Source: Polyangiaceae bacterium
GTDB lineage: Bacteria; Myxococcota; Polyangia; Polyangiales; Polyangiaceae
Reading direction: 5' to 3'
Assembly (NCBI GenBank): GCA_025936205.1
Contig: JAICTU010000051.1
Location: forward strand, 1-26,790
Length of the DNA: 26,790 nucleotides
The notes beneath the pieces were generated by a model. It saw nothing but the letters and a program-made list of their open reading frames with translations. It was not told where the DNA came from and made no database searches. Within the stretch, counting starts at the first letter, position 1, and every line of letters starts with the position of its first letter. This document shows positions 1 through 9,428 of the stretch, piece after piece. Made by a program: the position numbers and the translations under genes.

Positions 1-804
1 CAGCCCAGTCGCGAGGGTGGCCTGGCGTTCAGCCAGGCGATCCTGACCACCGACCGCGTGATCAAGCGCCGCGCCGTGCGCTTCGAGGTCGGCGGCCGCA
101 CCTACACGGTGGGCGGCACCGCCAAGGGCTCGGGCATGGCCGCGCCGAACATGGCCACGGTCTTGGTCTTTCTCACCACGGACGCGCCGGTAAAGGCCGA
201 GTGGGCCTCGTTCACGCTGAAACACGTCGCGGACCGCTCGCTCAACATGCTCAACATCGATCTCGACACCTCGACCAGCGACTCGATGTTCTGGTTGTCG
301 AGCGGCGAGGCCGGCGGCGATCCGATCGGCGAGGGCCACCCCGCTGCCCAGGCGCTGCACGGCGCCGTCTACGCGATCTGCGAGGAGCTCACGCGTGACC
401 TCGCGCGCGACGGCGAGGGCGCGCGCACCTTGATCCAGGTCGAGGTGCTGGGAGCCAGCAGCGAAGCGGACGCGCGCAAGGCGGCTCACACCATCGTGTC
501 CTCGCCGCTGGTGAAGACCATGGTCACCGGGCGCGACCCGAACATCGGGCGCATCCTGATGGGTGCGGGGCGCTCGGGTGCCGAGCTCTCCCTCGATCGC
601 ATCAACATCGCCGTGAACGGCGTCGTGGGCTACGCCAACGCTACGTTTGTGGCTGAAAACGAGCAGGCGCTGCGCAAGGCGATGGATGCCGCAGAGGTGA
701 AGCTGAGGGTCGATCTCGGCATGCAGGGCTCGGGGCGCGCCGTCGCCTGGGGCTGCGATCTGACCGACGACTACGTCCATATCAACGCCGATTACACGAC
801 GTGA
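1..804 (+). CDS. argJ: Bifunctional glutamate N-acetyltransferase / N-acetylglutamate synthase ArgJ, C-terminal part
   Basis: The open frame enters from the left edge and ends at TGA 802-804, so the N-terminus is missing. ArgJ moves the acetyl group from N-acetylornithine to glutamate in the cytoplasmic arginine pathway. The family makes one chain that cleaves itself before a threonine to give alpha and beta subunits. The cleavage-site segment KGSGMAAPNMATVL is visible (about 123-164), with the nucleophilic Thr after NMA. Further hallmarks are GRDPNIGRILMGAGRSG and the C-terminal AWGCDLTDDYVHINADY, which is very characteristic of ArgJ. The stop is followed by only 57 bp before a convergent HTH gene. 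Whether it also has acetyl-CoA-dependent synthase activity cannot be told from this fragment. Confidence 0.95.
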   Translation, partial: QPSREGGLAFSQAILTTDRVIKRRAVRFEVGGRTYTVGGTAKGSGMAAPNMATVLVFLTTDAPVKAEWASFTLKHVADRSLNMLNIDLDTSTSDSMFWLSSGEAGGDPIGEGHPAAQALHGAVYAICEELTRDLARDGEGARTLIQVEVLGASSEADARKAAHTIVSSPLVKTMVTGRDPNIGRILMGAGRSGAELSLDRINIAVNGVVGYANATFVAENEQALRKAMDAAEVKLRVDLGMQGSGRAVAWGCDLTDDYVHINADYTT

Positions 805-861
805 TTTGCGACACGTCGGAGACATCGGTGGTGGCGAATTGCCGCGGGTGAGCTGAGGCGC

Positions 862-1053
862 TCAGTTGTCGCCGCTGGCGCGGGCGCTTTGCGTCTCGAT
901 CCAGGTCTTGATCTTGTCGCCATCGAAGCGCCACTGGCTGCCCACCTTGACCGCCGGGATCTGGCCTTGTTCCAGCATCTTGTAGAGGGTCTGCGTCGAG
1001 ACGCGCAGCAACGCCGCGACCTCTTTGACGGTGAGCAGGTTCTTCAGGCTCAT
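862..1053 (-). CDS. Small excisionase-type helix-turn-helix DNA-binding protein
   Basis: This 63-aa protein is almost entirely one MerR/excisionase-type winged HTH (HTH_17 style). It starts MSLKNLLTVKEVAALLRVS, continues QTLYKMLEQGQIPAVKVG and ends its fold with WRFDGDKIKTWIE. The run LLTVKEVAALLRVS...TLYKMLEQGQIPAVKVGS is the classic pattern: a recognition helix followed by a wing. I chose the ATG at 1053 because the domain begins there; the frame stays open upstream to 1248, but that part looks non-coding. No strong Shine-Dalgarno is visible. It is divergent from yqgE with 105 bp between the starts, so it may regulate that shared interval. Stand-alone copies are often annotated as excisionases, but there is no integrase here, so a transcriptional role is as likely. 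Confidence 0.85.
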   Translation of the reverse strand: MSLKNLLTVKEVAALLRVSTQTLYKMLEQGQIPAVKVGSQWRFDGDKIKTWIETQSARASGDN

Positions 1054-1158
1054 CACTGGAAAATACGGGCGTCGCTTCCGACCACTTAAGTTCAGTAGTT
1101 TGAGGCGCTTGCGGGTTAAAGCTCGACGAACGCCCGGGTTAGTCCTACCCTTCCGGGA

Positions 1159-1722
1159 ATGTCCGTGTTGGCCCCTGGTCTGCTCATCGCAGCGCCGCCG
1201 CTGGAGGATCCGAACTTCGACCGTTCCGTGGTGCTCCTGGCCTCTCACGGGAAAAACGGCGCGTTCGGTTGGGTGATCAACGGTGAGCGCGTCATGTCTC
1301 TGTCAGAGCTCGCCACACATGCGGGCCTCGAGTGCGATTACCCGCCGTCCTCGAGCAGCGTCTACCTGGGTGGCCCGGTAGGTCGCGAGCAGGTGTGGTT
1401 GTTGTACCGAACCGAGGAGCGGCTCCACGCTGTGCCGGACCAGTTCGATGTAGGCTTCGGCATCACCGCCTCGCCCTCGCAGAAGGTGCTCGAAGCGATC
1501 CTGCAGGGGCGCGCTCCGAAGTCGCTGCGCGGAGTGATGGGCTTCGCCGGCTGGGAGCCGTCGCAGCTCGAGCGTGAGATCGCGCGCGGCTCGTGGTTGC
1601 CGATCACGGCCGAAGCGTCGCTGGTCTTCGACGTCTCGCTCGAGGACATGTGGGCGCAGGCCTATCGCCGCGCGGGCACGTCACCCATCGCCTTCACGAC
1701 GCGCGTTGTTGGTCAGGCTTGA
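1159..1722 (+). CDS. yqgE: YqgE/AlgH family protein
   Basis: The 187-aa product matches the YqgE/AlgH (DUF179) family in length and motifs. The N-terminus reads LAPGLLIAAPPLEDPNFDRS and is followed by VVLLASHGKNGAFGWVIN. The central VYLGGPVGREQVWLLY corresponds to the family's GGPV signature, and GVMGFAGWEPSQLEREIARGSW is the conserved GYAGWxxGQLExEI element. The family is widespread, cytoplasmic and of uncertain biochemical role; it was named after a Pseudomonas alginate regulator. The ATG at 1159 fits the family N-terminus, although the upstream SD is poor (CGGG only). The stop codon lies inside the first unit of a 15-bp tandem repeat, so the last codons (VVGQA) come from repeat sequence. 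Confidence 0.9.
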   Translation: MSVLAPGLLIAAPPLEDPNFDRSVVLLASHGKNGAFGWVINGERVMSLSELATHAGLECDYPPSSSSVYLGGPVGREQVWLLYRTEERLHAVPDQFDVGFGITASPSQKVLEAILQGRAPKSLRGVMGFAGWEPSQLEREIARGSWLPITAEASLVFDVSLEDMWAQAYRRAGTSPIAFTTRVVGQA

Positions 1723-1795
1723 GTTGGCCAAGCTCGAGTTGGCCAAGCTCGAGTTGGTCAGGCTGAGTCGGCCAAGTTAAGTTGGCCAGACCTGA
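1708..1795. repeat. Degenerate 15-bp tandem repeat (minisatellite), about six units
   Basis: Successive units start at 1708, 1723, 1738, 1753, 1767 and 1781. The best units read GTTGGCCAAGCTCGA; the units at 1723 and 1738 are identical, while others differ by a few bases or lack one base. The core of most units holds the 8-bp palindrome TTGGCCAA or a close variant. The array begins inside the last codons of yqgE, and its first unit carries the TGA stop. Slippage here could change the C-terminus or the 3' end of the yqgE transcript. Confidence 0.85.
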
Positions 1796-1815
1796 TGCTC
1801 CCTCCATCGGGGACT

Positions 1816-1832
1816 GGGCGCCGGCTGCGCCC
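1816..1832 (-). terminator. Stem-loop downstream of tRNA-Ala, possible terminator
   Basis: GGGCGC (1816-1821) pairs perfectly with GCGCCC (1827-1832) around a 5-nt loop. It lies about 40 nt past the 3' end of the minus-strand tRNA-Ala. No T-run follows on the minus strand, so termination is a guess from position and stability. Confidence 0.3.
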
Positions 1833-1869
1833 GTCTGACTGCTGTTCTTACCGGTTGGAGGAGACTTCG

Positions 1870-1942
1870 TGGAGCCGAGGGGGATCGAACCCCTGACCTA
1901 TGCATTGCGAACGCATCGCTCTCCCAGCTGAGCTACGGCCCC
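1870..1942 (-). tRNA. tRNA-Ala, anticodon CGC
   Basis: The reverse complement folds into a canonical 73-nt cloverleaf. The acceptor stem GGGGCCG pairs with CGGCTCC and includes the G3:U70 wobble that marks alanine tRNAs. The D-stem is GCTC/GAGC. The anticodon stem ATGCG/TGCAT (closing G:U) carries the loop TTCGCAA, giving anticodon CGC at 1907-1909 on the plus strand; it reads GCG codons. The T-arm is AGGGG TTCGATC CCCCT and the discriminator base is A. CCA is not encoded; the next bases are CGA. CGC is a minor alanine isoacceptor, plausible in a very GC-rich genome. Confidence 0.97.
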
Positions 1943-1955
1943 GAAGGTGGACGGC

Positions 1956-1983
1956 AGGGTAGCCAGGAGCGCTGTCCTGTCAA
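1956..1983 (-). promoter_or_regulatory. Sigma-70-type promoter for tRNA-Ala
   Basis: On the minus strand a perfect -35 TTGACA (1983-1978) is followed after 16 bp by TACCCT (1961-1956), which matches TATAAT at its T, A and last T. Transcription would begin about 7 bases before the mature tRNA 5' end at 1942, a typical leader length. Confidence 0.55.
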
Positions 1984-2060
1984 GAGCGGCAGTTTTCCTC
2001 CCTTCAGAATCTTTGGGGGGCAACCCGCATCCCTAATTGGATCTGCTGGGCCGGGAGGAG

Positions 2061-2088
2061 TTGACCCTGCTCAGGTGGTGGTTAATTT
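2061..2088 (+). promoter_or_regulatory. Candidate dnaK promoter
   Basis: TTGACC (2061-2066) and TAATTT (2083-2088) are separated by 16 bp and lie about 145 bp before the dnaK start. The -10 is weak. I found no CIRCE inverted repeat (TTAGCACTC...GAGTGCTAA) in 1943-2232 and no clear heat-shock sigma consensus. The leader from about 2095 to 2215 is long and GC-rich, but I see no defined element in it. Confidence 0.3.
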
Positions 2089-2232
2089 GCCGGCACGCTC
2101 GAGGCCCGGGCGAGACCACTCGCAGGGCCTGGCCGGTGGAGGCCCCCGAGTGGGCACCCCGTACCAATTGGGCAGAACATTTTTCACGGCTGCCGGGCAG
2201 CACCGCGCGACCGACGAGGAGACTCAAATCAA

Positions 2233-4154
<1,922 letters not shown>

Positions 4155-4158
<4 letters not shown>

Positions 4159-4174
4159 CTCCAGCGGGAGTCAG
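4155..4174. repeat. Perfect 8-bp inverted repeat over the dnaK stop codon
   Basis: CTGACTCC (4155-4162) and GGAGTCAG (4167-4174) flank an AGCG loop. The TGA stop lies in the left arm. No T-run follows, so it is more likely an mRNA 3'-end structure than the terminator itself, which lies 50 bp on. Confidence 0.6.
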
Positions 4175-4224
4175 CGGCACCCTCCTCGTCCTCTTCATCC
4201 AAGAGGCCGCTGGCAACCTCGACC

Positions 4225-4257
4225 GAGACGGCCCCCCCCGGGGGCCGTCTCCTTTTT
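4225..4257 (+). terminator. Rho-independent terminator of dnaK
   Basis: GAGACGGCCCCC (4225-4236) pairs perfectly with GGGGGCCGTCTC (4240-4251) around a CCC loop. One C and then TTTTT (4253-4257) follow. This is a textbook 12-bp stem plus U-tract, 67 bp after the dnaK stop. From here to 4496 I see no gene. Confidence 0.9.
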
Positions 4258-4496
4258 GTCCGCCGCGACGCGGGGCGGCTCGCGGAAACCCGCTCCGATA
4301 TTCGAACCCGATCCGCGCCAGCGCGGATTCCGGCTCGCGAGCGCTCCGCGGCGACAAAGGCCCCGCGCAGGCGCGCCGAGTGCGGCTCTCGATCGGGGTG
4401 AGCTCGTCGACACACGCCCCTTCGCGGCGCCAGGAGGGCCCCCTGCGCGCTGGTGGCGCCGGCGTGGCGGCGAGTGCCGATTCCGGTGACCGTCCA

Positions 4497-4525
4497 TTGA
4501 CCGACCAGCGCACTCGGTCTATCAC
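4497..4525 (+). promoter_or_regulatory. Sigma-70-type promoter for tRNA-Arg
   Basis: TTGACC (4497-4502), a 17-bp spacer and TATCAC (4520-4525) lie immediately before the tRNA gene at 4535. A transcript would start within a few bases of the mature 5' end. Confidence 0.6.
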
Positions 4526-4534
4526 CGCCTCGAC

Positions 4535-4608
4535 GCGCCCGTAGCTCAGCTGGATAGAGTAACGGCCTCCGAAGCCGTGGGTCAGTGGTTCGAATCCACT
4601 CGGGCGCG
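4535..4608 (+). tRNA. tRNA-Arg, anticodon CCG
   Basis: This is a canonical 74-nt cloverleaf. The acceptor stem GCGCCCG pairs with CGGGCGC, with discriminator G. The D-stem is GCTC/GAGT with one G:U pair. The anticodon stem ACGGC/GCCGT is perfect and the loop CTCCGAA gives anticodon CCG (4569-4571), reading CGG. The T-arm is AGTGG TTCGAAT CCACT. CCA is not encoded. A hairpin follows within 6 nt. Confidence 0.97.
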
Positions 4609-4613
4609 CTTCT

Positions 4614-4630
4614 CGCCAGCTTCGCTGGCG
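4614..4630 (+). terminator. Stem-loop after tRNA-Arg, possible terminator
   Basis: CGCCAGC (4614-4620) pairs perfectly with GCTGGCG (4624-4630) around a TTC loop, 5 nt past the tRNA. There is no clear U-tract (CTTGCGCTCC follows), so it may be a processing or termination element. Confidence 0.4.
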
Positions 4631-5066
4631 CTTGCGCTCCCGAGTGGTTCTAGCCCTTATGGGCGGATCCGGGAGACTTGCAGCTCTCTCAGCGTCTCTG
4701 AGTGGCGCCGGGTCGCCGGGGCGAATCCACTCGACGTCGCTGTACGTGGCCAGCGCGCGGACGCGACGCCGTGCCTTGGTGGAGGGCCGCGGTTCGTGGA
4801 GCACAGAGTCTCGGGCGTCGGCAGCGCGCTCGTCGATGAGTCAGCGTCGTCACTGAAGGCCGCTCGGGGTCGCCCGTACAAAGCGACCCAATCCGACCAA
4901 GTTCGTCCGCTCCGAAGACCGACTCGACTTTCCAGTGGTCGTTTGCCGGAAGATCTCGCGTTGCCAGTGACGCGTGCGGCGGGGTCGTCAATGGAACGCC
5001 GGTTGCACGAGGGCGTGGCGAGGGGGCGCCAAGGGGGCGCCACCTGGCTTCGCTTCGGCCTGATCG
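4631..5066. other. Intergenic stretch without a recognisable gene
   Basis: Several open frames cross this region on both strands, but none has protein-like composition or a usable start. Its left part contains a 12-bp direct copy (4722-4733) of the tRNA-Arg T-arm/acceptor sequence CGAATCCACTCG (4591-4602). It also has a near-inverted copy of the same end, CCCGAGTGG, around 4638-4646. No integrase, transposase or clean inverted repeats are visible. Confidence 0.5.
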
Positions 5067-6986
5067 ATGCGGCTTCGCCCGAGTTTCGACGAGATGCTCT
5101 CGCTTGACCATCGTCCAATGAGCAGCGCGCGTGTGCGCGCGGGCGCCGAACTCACTCGAGCCGCCCGCGCCGCAGCCTGGCGATGGCGACGCGATGCGCT
5201 CGTGACCGCGGTCGTCTTGTCGAGTGTCTGTGCGTGGATCGCGTTGCGTGCACGGAGTGTCGAGCAGGTCCGCACAGCGCATCCAGCAGGCGCGCGGCGA
5301 GCGCTGCCCGCCGGGCAAAGGGCTCAGGCGGGCGGGGTGAGCACACGGCCGCAGGGCGTGTTGTCTGCTGTGTTCGAGGCCGCCGGCGGCGCGACAGCCG
5401 ACGCCGAGCGCAGCCTGGAAGGCCCTTCGAAATCTCTCTCCGGGCCGCAGATCGAAGGCTATGTGCTGGACGCGACGGGCGGAGCGATCGCCGGTGCAGC
5501 CCTGATCGCGGAGGACCGCGCAAATGCTTCGAGCCAGAGCACTGCCTTCTCGGGCGCCGACGGTCACTTCACGCTCGGGGTGATGGGCGGCACGAGCGTT
5601 CAGCTGACAGCCACCGCCGAGGGTTACTCGCGTGCCGTCGTCCAGGTGGAGGCTCCGCGCGCGAACGTCCGGCTCTTTCTCGTGCCCGGCGGGCTTCTCG
5701 CCGGGCGCGTCGTGGATGAGGCCACGGGTCAACCCATCTCGGGCGCGAGCGTGACCGCCGTGAACGTCTCGGGCGCCGGCGAACCGGGCGCGCTCGGTGT
5801 CACAGCGCTCGATGGCAGCTTCCGGCTCGGCTCGCTCGCCACGGGCGAGTACACGGTCAGGGCGAGTGCCGCTGGCTTTGCCGACGCTGAGTCTCACGCC
5901 GCGCTGGCCGTCAGCGAGGGTCGAGACGACCTGCTGCTGAAGCTGCCGCGCGGCAGCGCGCTGCAGGCCATGGTGTCCGTCGGCGACTCGGGATGTGCCG
6001 GCGCCTCCGTGCTGCTCGAAGGCCCCTCCACGGCCTCCGCGCTGGCAGGGCCGGACGGCGCCGTGGAGCTGACGGGGCTCTCTGCCGGCGAATACGCTGT
6101 CACCGTGCACTGCGATGGTGCGCTGTTGCACCGCGATCATCTCACCGCGATCGCGGGACTCACCGCGACGCGGCGCTGGCAGCTCGATGCCGGCGCGAGC
6201 ATCCGCGGCAGCGTTCGGCGCGCCAGCGGGCAACCGCTCCCGGGAGCGCATTTGATTGCACAGCCCGTGCTGCCACCGAGCGCGGGTGACGAGCCTCGAG
6301 CGGAAGACGGCACCGCCAGCGTTTGTGAGTCCAACGCAGCTGGCGATTTTGAATGCTCGGGTCTCCTGCCCGGTGAGTACGAGGTGGGACTGATCGATGT
6401 GGGTCAACGGCGTGCGCTGCGGCGCATCGCCCTCGGTAGTGCATCGATCGAGGGCATCGTCATCCAGGCCGCGCCGGGCGCAACGCTGCGGGTCGGCGTG
6501 CGCGAGCGCCACGGGAGCGCGAGCCTGCCGGCGCTGCGCGCCACGCAGCTCGAGAGCGGACGGTCGTTTTCACCCGAAGCCGAGGGAGACGGTTACATCT
6601 TTCGCGATATCGATCTCGGCCGCTATGACGTCCACTTCCCAGCAGGACAGGGCGTCGACGTACGGCTCGATCGCGACGGGCAGGTCGTCCAGGTCGAGAT
6701 CGTCGCTCCGACATCCGCTGGCCTCAGCGGAGTCGTCGTCGACGAGCACAGCGAGCCCGTGCCCGACGTGTGGGTGCGCGCGCATCCAGCGTTGGAGCCT
6801 GCAGGGGTTCTGGGCACGAGCGCGAGCGTGCTGACCGACGACCACGGTCGCTTCACGCTCGAGGCGTTCGCGGCGGGCGAGCTCGCGCTGTCTGCCTCGG
6901 GTGCCTACGGAACGGGCGAGCTCACGCCCGTGAGCCCCGGCGCCACCGATCTCGTCGTGCGTCTCGTCGGCTCGACTGCGCCCTGA
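5067..6986 (+). CDS. Membrane-anchored protein with repeated carboxypeptidase-regulatory-like domains
   Basis: The 639-aa product has a basic N-terminus and one hydrophobic segment (about residues 43-62, DALVTAVVLSSVCAWIAL), then a low-complexity linker to about 125. After that come about six beta-sandwich repeats of the CarboxypepD_reg kind (about 129-205, 211-285, 300-350, 378-460, 485-530, 555-625). Typical elements are IEGYVLDATGGAIAGA, LAGRVVDEATGQPISGASV, LPGEYEVGL and LSGVVVDEHSEPVPDVWV. The family pattern is G-x-V-x-D-x-x-G-x-P-[LIV]-x-G-[AV]. Such domains are binding or structural modules; no catalytic domain is seen. It probably sits in the inner membrane with the repeats in the periplasm. 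The start is uncertain: 5094 and 5118 are in-frame ATGs and none has a good SD. A small secreted-protein gene follows by 79 bp. Confidence 0.75.
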   Translation: MRLRPSFDEMLSLDHRPMSSARVRAGAELTRAARAAAWRWRRDALVTAVVLSSVCAWIALRARSVEQVRTAHPAGARRALPAGQRAQAGGVSTRPQGVLSAVFEAAGGATADAERSLEGPSKSLSGPQIEGYVLDATGGAIAGAALIAEDRANASSQSTAFSGADGHFTLGVMGGTSVQLTATAEGYSRAVVQVEAPRANVRLFLVPGGLLAGRVVDEATGQPISGASVTAVNVSGAGEPGALGVTALDGSFRLGSLATGEYTVRASAAGFADAESHAALAVSEGRDDLLLKLPRGSALQAMVSVGDSGCAGASVLLEGPSTASALAGPDGAVELTGLSAGEYAVTVHCDGALLHRDHLTAIAGLTATRRWQLDAGASIRGSVRRASGQPLPGAHLIAQPVLPPSAGDEPRAEDGTASVCESNAAGDFECSGLLPGEYEVGLIDVGQRRALRRIALGSASIEGIVIQAAPGATLRVGVRERHGSASLPALRATQLESGRSFSPEAEGDGYIFRDIDLGRYDVHFPAGQGVDVRLDRDGQVVQVEIVAPTSAGLSGVVVDEHSEPVPDVWVRAHPALEPAGVLGTSASVLTDDHGRFTLEAFAAGELALSASGAYGTGELTPVSPGATDLVVRLVGSTAP

Positions 6987-7065
6987 GTCCGATCGACCGG
7001 CGCCCAAGCTTTCGGCAGCGCGAGGCGCGCTGCTGGAATCGCAACAGCAAAGTAAGGATGAAATC

Positions 7066-7422
7066 ATGAACATGCTCAAGAAGATCGGCATCTCCTGCGG
7101 CCTCGCCTGCGTCCTGGTGCCCGCCGTCGCGTCCGCTGCGGACGTCTTCTCCTGCACGAGCCAGCTGGTGCAGGTCCCCGCGCGTCAGTCCTGCAATGGC
7201 ACGAACACGGCCTGGGTAGCCTCTGGGCAGGGCTTCGCCGTGAACCTCAGTGTGTCCAGGTTAAACACTGCGAAGGTCACCTCGGTGACGACGCAGGGCT
7301 TCGACCTCGACCGCCTGGCCATCGGCGGCTGCGTGGCCTTCAGGCAGAGCGCAGGCTCGAATACCAGCCCGAAGTGCCGTCGGACCGTCGGCTTTCACCA
7401 GACCACGCAGGTCGGGGGCTGA
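7066..7422 (+). CDS. Small secreted four-cysteine protein of unknown function
   Basis: The 118-aa product starts with a clear signal peptide: MNMLKKIG, then a hydrophobic core ISCGLACVLVPAV and an ASA/AD cleavage site near residue 24. The mature part is about 94 aa with four cysteines (FSCTS, QSCNG, GGCVA, PKCRR), enough for two disulfides, and is Ser/Thr/Asn rich. I do not recognise a family. The start at 7066 is supported by AAGGA (7054-7058) 7 nt upstream; 7072 is an alternative ATG. It follows the carboxypeptidase-regulatory-like gene by 79 bp on the same strand, so joint expression and a joint envelope role are plausible. It is followed by a 12-bp perfect hairpin. Confidence 0.7.
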   Translation: MNMLKKIGISCGLACVLVPAVASAADVFSCTSQLVQVPARQSCNGTNTAWVASGQGFAVNLSVSRLNTAKVTSVTTQGFDLDRLAIGGCVAFRQSAGSNTSPKCRRTVGFHQTTQVGG

Positions 7423-7491
7423 AGCCGCCGCTCCGGGATGAGTGAGCGCGCCTTTCCAGCGCGGTCCTCTCTCTACCGGCAGCGCTGCAAG

Positions 7492-7523
7492 CGCCGGAGG
7501 AGGTGAGCGTGCCTCCTCCGGCG
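7492..7523 (+). terminator. Perfect 12-bp inverted repeat, likely terminator-type hairpin
   Basis: CGCCGGAGGAGG (7492-7503) pairs perfectly with CCTCCTCCGGCG (7512-7523) around TGAGCGTG. It lies 69 bp past the small secreted-protein gene and before the lipoprotein gene. No U-tract follows, so termination is inferred from stability and position. The loop contains an in-frame GTG that a gene finder could wrongly take as the next start. Confidence 0.45.
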
Positions 7524-7586
7524 GATGCGTCGTCGCTGTGCAAGCCGAATCAAGCGGCACCTTTCTCCGAGCACCCACTGCTGTCC

Positions 7587-9269
7587 ATGTTCCTGAATCT
7601 CGTGTCTAGCGCCCCCCTCCGTTGCTCCCTTGGCAGATGTCTTGGCGTGGCGTGCCTACTGTTGGCCTGCACCAGGCACGGCAGCCGCTCGCCTGCTGAG
7701 ACCGAGTCCGACCGCGTTGCGTCGCGTGCTCCAGAGCCAGCTGAGAATGCCGCGGTTGCCGCTGCCGCACGACAGCTCGTCACGCCGTATCCTGCAGGTC
7801 GCTGGCGCCTCGCCTTGCCCGAGGAGCTCGAGCGAGCGATCGTGGTCGGCACACAGATCCAGATCTCGCACCGGGAAGTGACGCCGAAGGTGGCGAGCTT
7901 TCACCTGCCGGACTGGACGCCTCGAGCCGAAAATCCCACGCGCACCCGGCTGGAGGCTTTCGCCTTGGCCAACGCTGTCGCCGAGCGGGCACGCGCCGAG
8001 CCGGGCGAGTTCGCGCGCATCGCGCGCGAGCTCTCCGATGACGTGGCGACGCGCGATCTGGGCGGCGATCTCACCGGAATGAGCGCGCTCACCTTGACGC
8101 AATGGCCCGAGATCCTGGACGCCTTTGCGGCGCTGGCGGAGGGTGAGGTCTCGCGCGTGATCGAGACTGAATTCGGGTTCCACGTCATCCTGCGCCGTCC
8201 GCCGCCTGCGCCGGAGATACTGAGCGGGGCACGCATCGTCATCGGCTATGATGACGCGCCGTGGCTGCAAAGGTACCTGGCGCGCCGGAGGGTGCCCGAG
8301 CGATCGCGCGCGGCGGCGTTGACCCTCGCCAGTGAGCTCCACGCGCGGCTCGAGCAGCACCCTGATGAGTTCGCAGCGCTCGTGCAACGCTACTCGGACC
8401 ACCGCGACGCGCTGCGCGGCGGCGACTTCGGAGAGTGGTCAACGCGCGAAGTCACGCCCTGGTTTCGCGAGCTCTCCGCGCTCCGAAGTGTAGCCGTCGA
8501 GCACGTCGCGCCGCCGCTCGACAGCCCATTTGGCGTCGAGATCCTGCTGCGCACCCCCAGACGACCCAGGCAAACGTTTGCCCAGGCGTCGCTCGAGTTG
8601 GACTTCGATCCCGCCGCGCAGAGCGGCGCCGCCTCATCGGCGGAAGCGGCTCGCGCAGAGCTCGAGCGGTTGCTCGCGCGCTTGCCCGCCGACCCATCGC
8701 TGTTTGCGCGGGAACGCGCTCGGCTGTGCTGTGAAGCCATCGATACGTGGCTGGAAGGCCGCGGTAATCCCATCGCAGAGGCCGCGCTGGCGGGCCTCGC
8801 CCCCGGGGAGATCGGGTCAGTCCCCGTACAGGTCGAGACCTTCCGCGTGAGCGTGTTGCAGCGTCAGCTGCCCGGCGCGGTCAGCTTCGTGCCCGCCCTG
8901 TTCGAGCTGCCACGGCCCGAAGCGCCGGACGTGGAGTGGCTGGCGAGCACGTACGGCGATGAGGCATTGCTGACTGCAGTGAGCGAGCGAGCGAGCGCTG
9001 CTCTGGCGCTCGGGCCCGACGTCCAGGAGCGCCTCACGCGCGGTGGAGAGGCGCTCCGGTACTTGCGAGCCGAAGGGGCGGAGGCAAAGCTCGCCGCCTT
9101 TCAGGAATACCAGAGGTACGTCGAGAGCACCCTGGGCGCGCAGCGCTATGCTTCCTACCGGCAGACCTTCGCGCAGTATCTGACAGAGCGGCTGCTCCGG
9201 GTGCATCCGCTCGGGCCCGCGCGCGATCCCGACACCGGGCTCCCGTACAGCCGCTGGCCGCTGCTCTGA
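7587..9269 (+). CDS. Lipoprotein with two PpiC/parvulin-type peptidyl-prolyl isomerase domains
   Basis: From ATG 7587 the 560-aa product starts with a lipoprotein signal: a hydrophobic core ending in LGVACLLLAC, with lipobox Cys28. Two parvulin-like units follow. The first (about 95-195) contains ARELSDD, RDLGGDLTGMSA and GEVSRVIETEFGFHVILRR. The second (about 225-330) contains ALVQRYSDHRDALRGGDFGEW and PPLDSPFGVEILLRT. The GGDLG/GGDFG turn and the EFGFHVI strand are typical of SurA/PrsA/PpiC domains. The likely role is prolyl isomerisation or folding of exported proteins. The C-terminal third (about 370-560) is Ala/Glu-rich and not recognised. The frame is open from a GTG at 7503, but that start lies in a hairpin and would bury the signal peptide, so I reject it. 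No strong SD precedes 7587. Confidence 0.8.
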   Translation: MFLNLVSSAPLRCSLGRCLGVACLLLACTRHGSRSPAETESDRVASRAPEPAENAAVAAAARQLVTPYPAGRWRLALPEELERAIVVGTQIQISHREVTPKVASFHLPDWTPRAENPTRTRLEAFALANAVAERARAEPGEFARIARELSDDVATRDLGGDLTGMSALTLTQWPEILDAFAALAEGEVSRVIETEFGFHVILRRPPPAPEILSGARIVIGYDDAPWLQRYLARRRVPERSRAAALTLASELHARLEQHPDEFAALVQRYSDHRDALRGGDFGEWSTREVTPWFRELSALRSVAVEHVAPPLDSPFGVEILLRTPRRPRQTFAQASLELDFDPAAQSGAASSAEAARAELERLLARLPADPSLFARERARLCCEAIDTWLEGRGNPIAEAALAGLAPGEIGSVPVQVETFRVSVLQRQLPGAVSFVPALFELPRPEAPDVEWLASTYGDEALLTAVSERASAALALGPDVQERLTRGGEALRYLRAEGAEAKLAAFQEYQRYVESTLGAQRYASYRQTFAQYLTERLLRVHPLGPARDPDTGLPYSRWPLL

Positions 9270-9428
9270 GCTCGAGCGTCGCGCAGCGCACGGGAGTCTG
9301 GCAGCTGAGGCTGGCGCGAATCCGGCGGGGTCCGGCGGACGCGGCGGGTGTAATGCCCCGTAATGGTTCCGGGGGCGGCGAGCCCGTACTTCTATGCAGA
9401 CGAGTCGCTGCGCAGGGGGCGTGCCGCA

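Noticed and set aside
4638..4735. Second tRNA (serine-like) downstream of tRNA-Arg
   Set aside because: CCGAGTGGTTC and CGAATCC look tRNA-like, but no acceptor stem, anticodon arm or correct spacing could be built.
7503..7586. GTG start at 7503 for the PpiC lipoprotein
   Set aside because: It lies in the loop and arm of a perfect hairpin and would place 28 extra residues before a good lipoprotein signal peptide.
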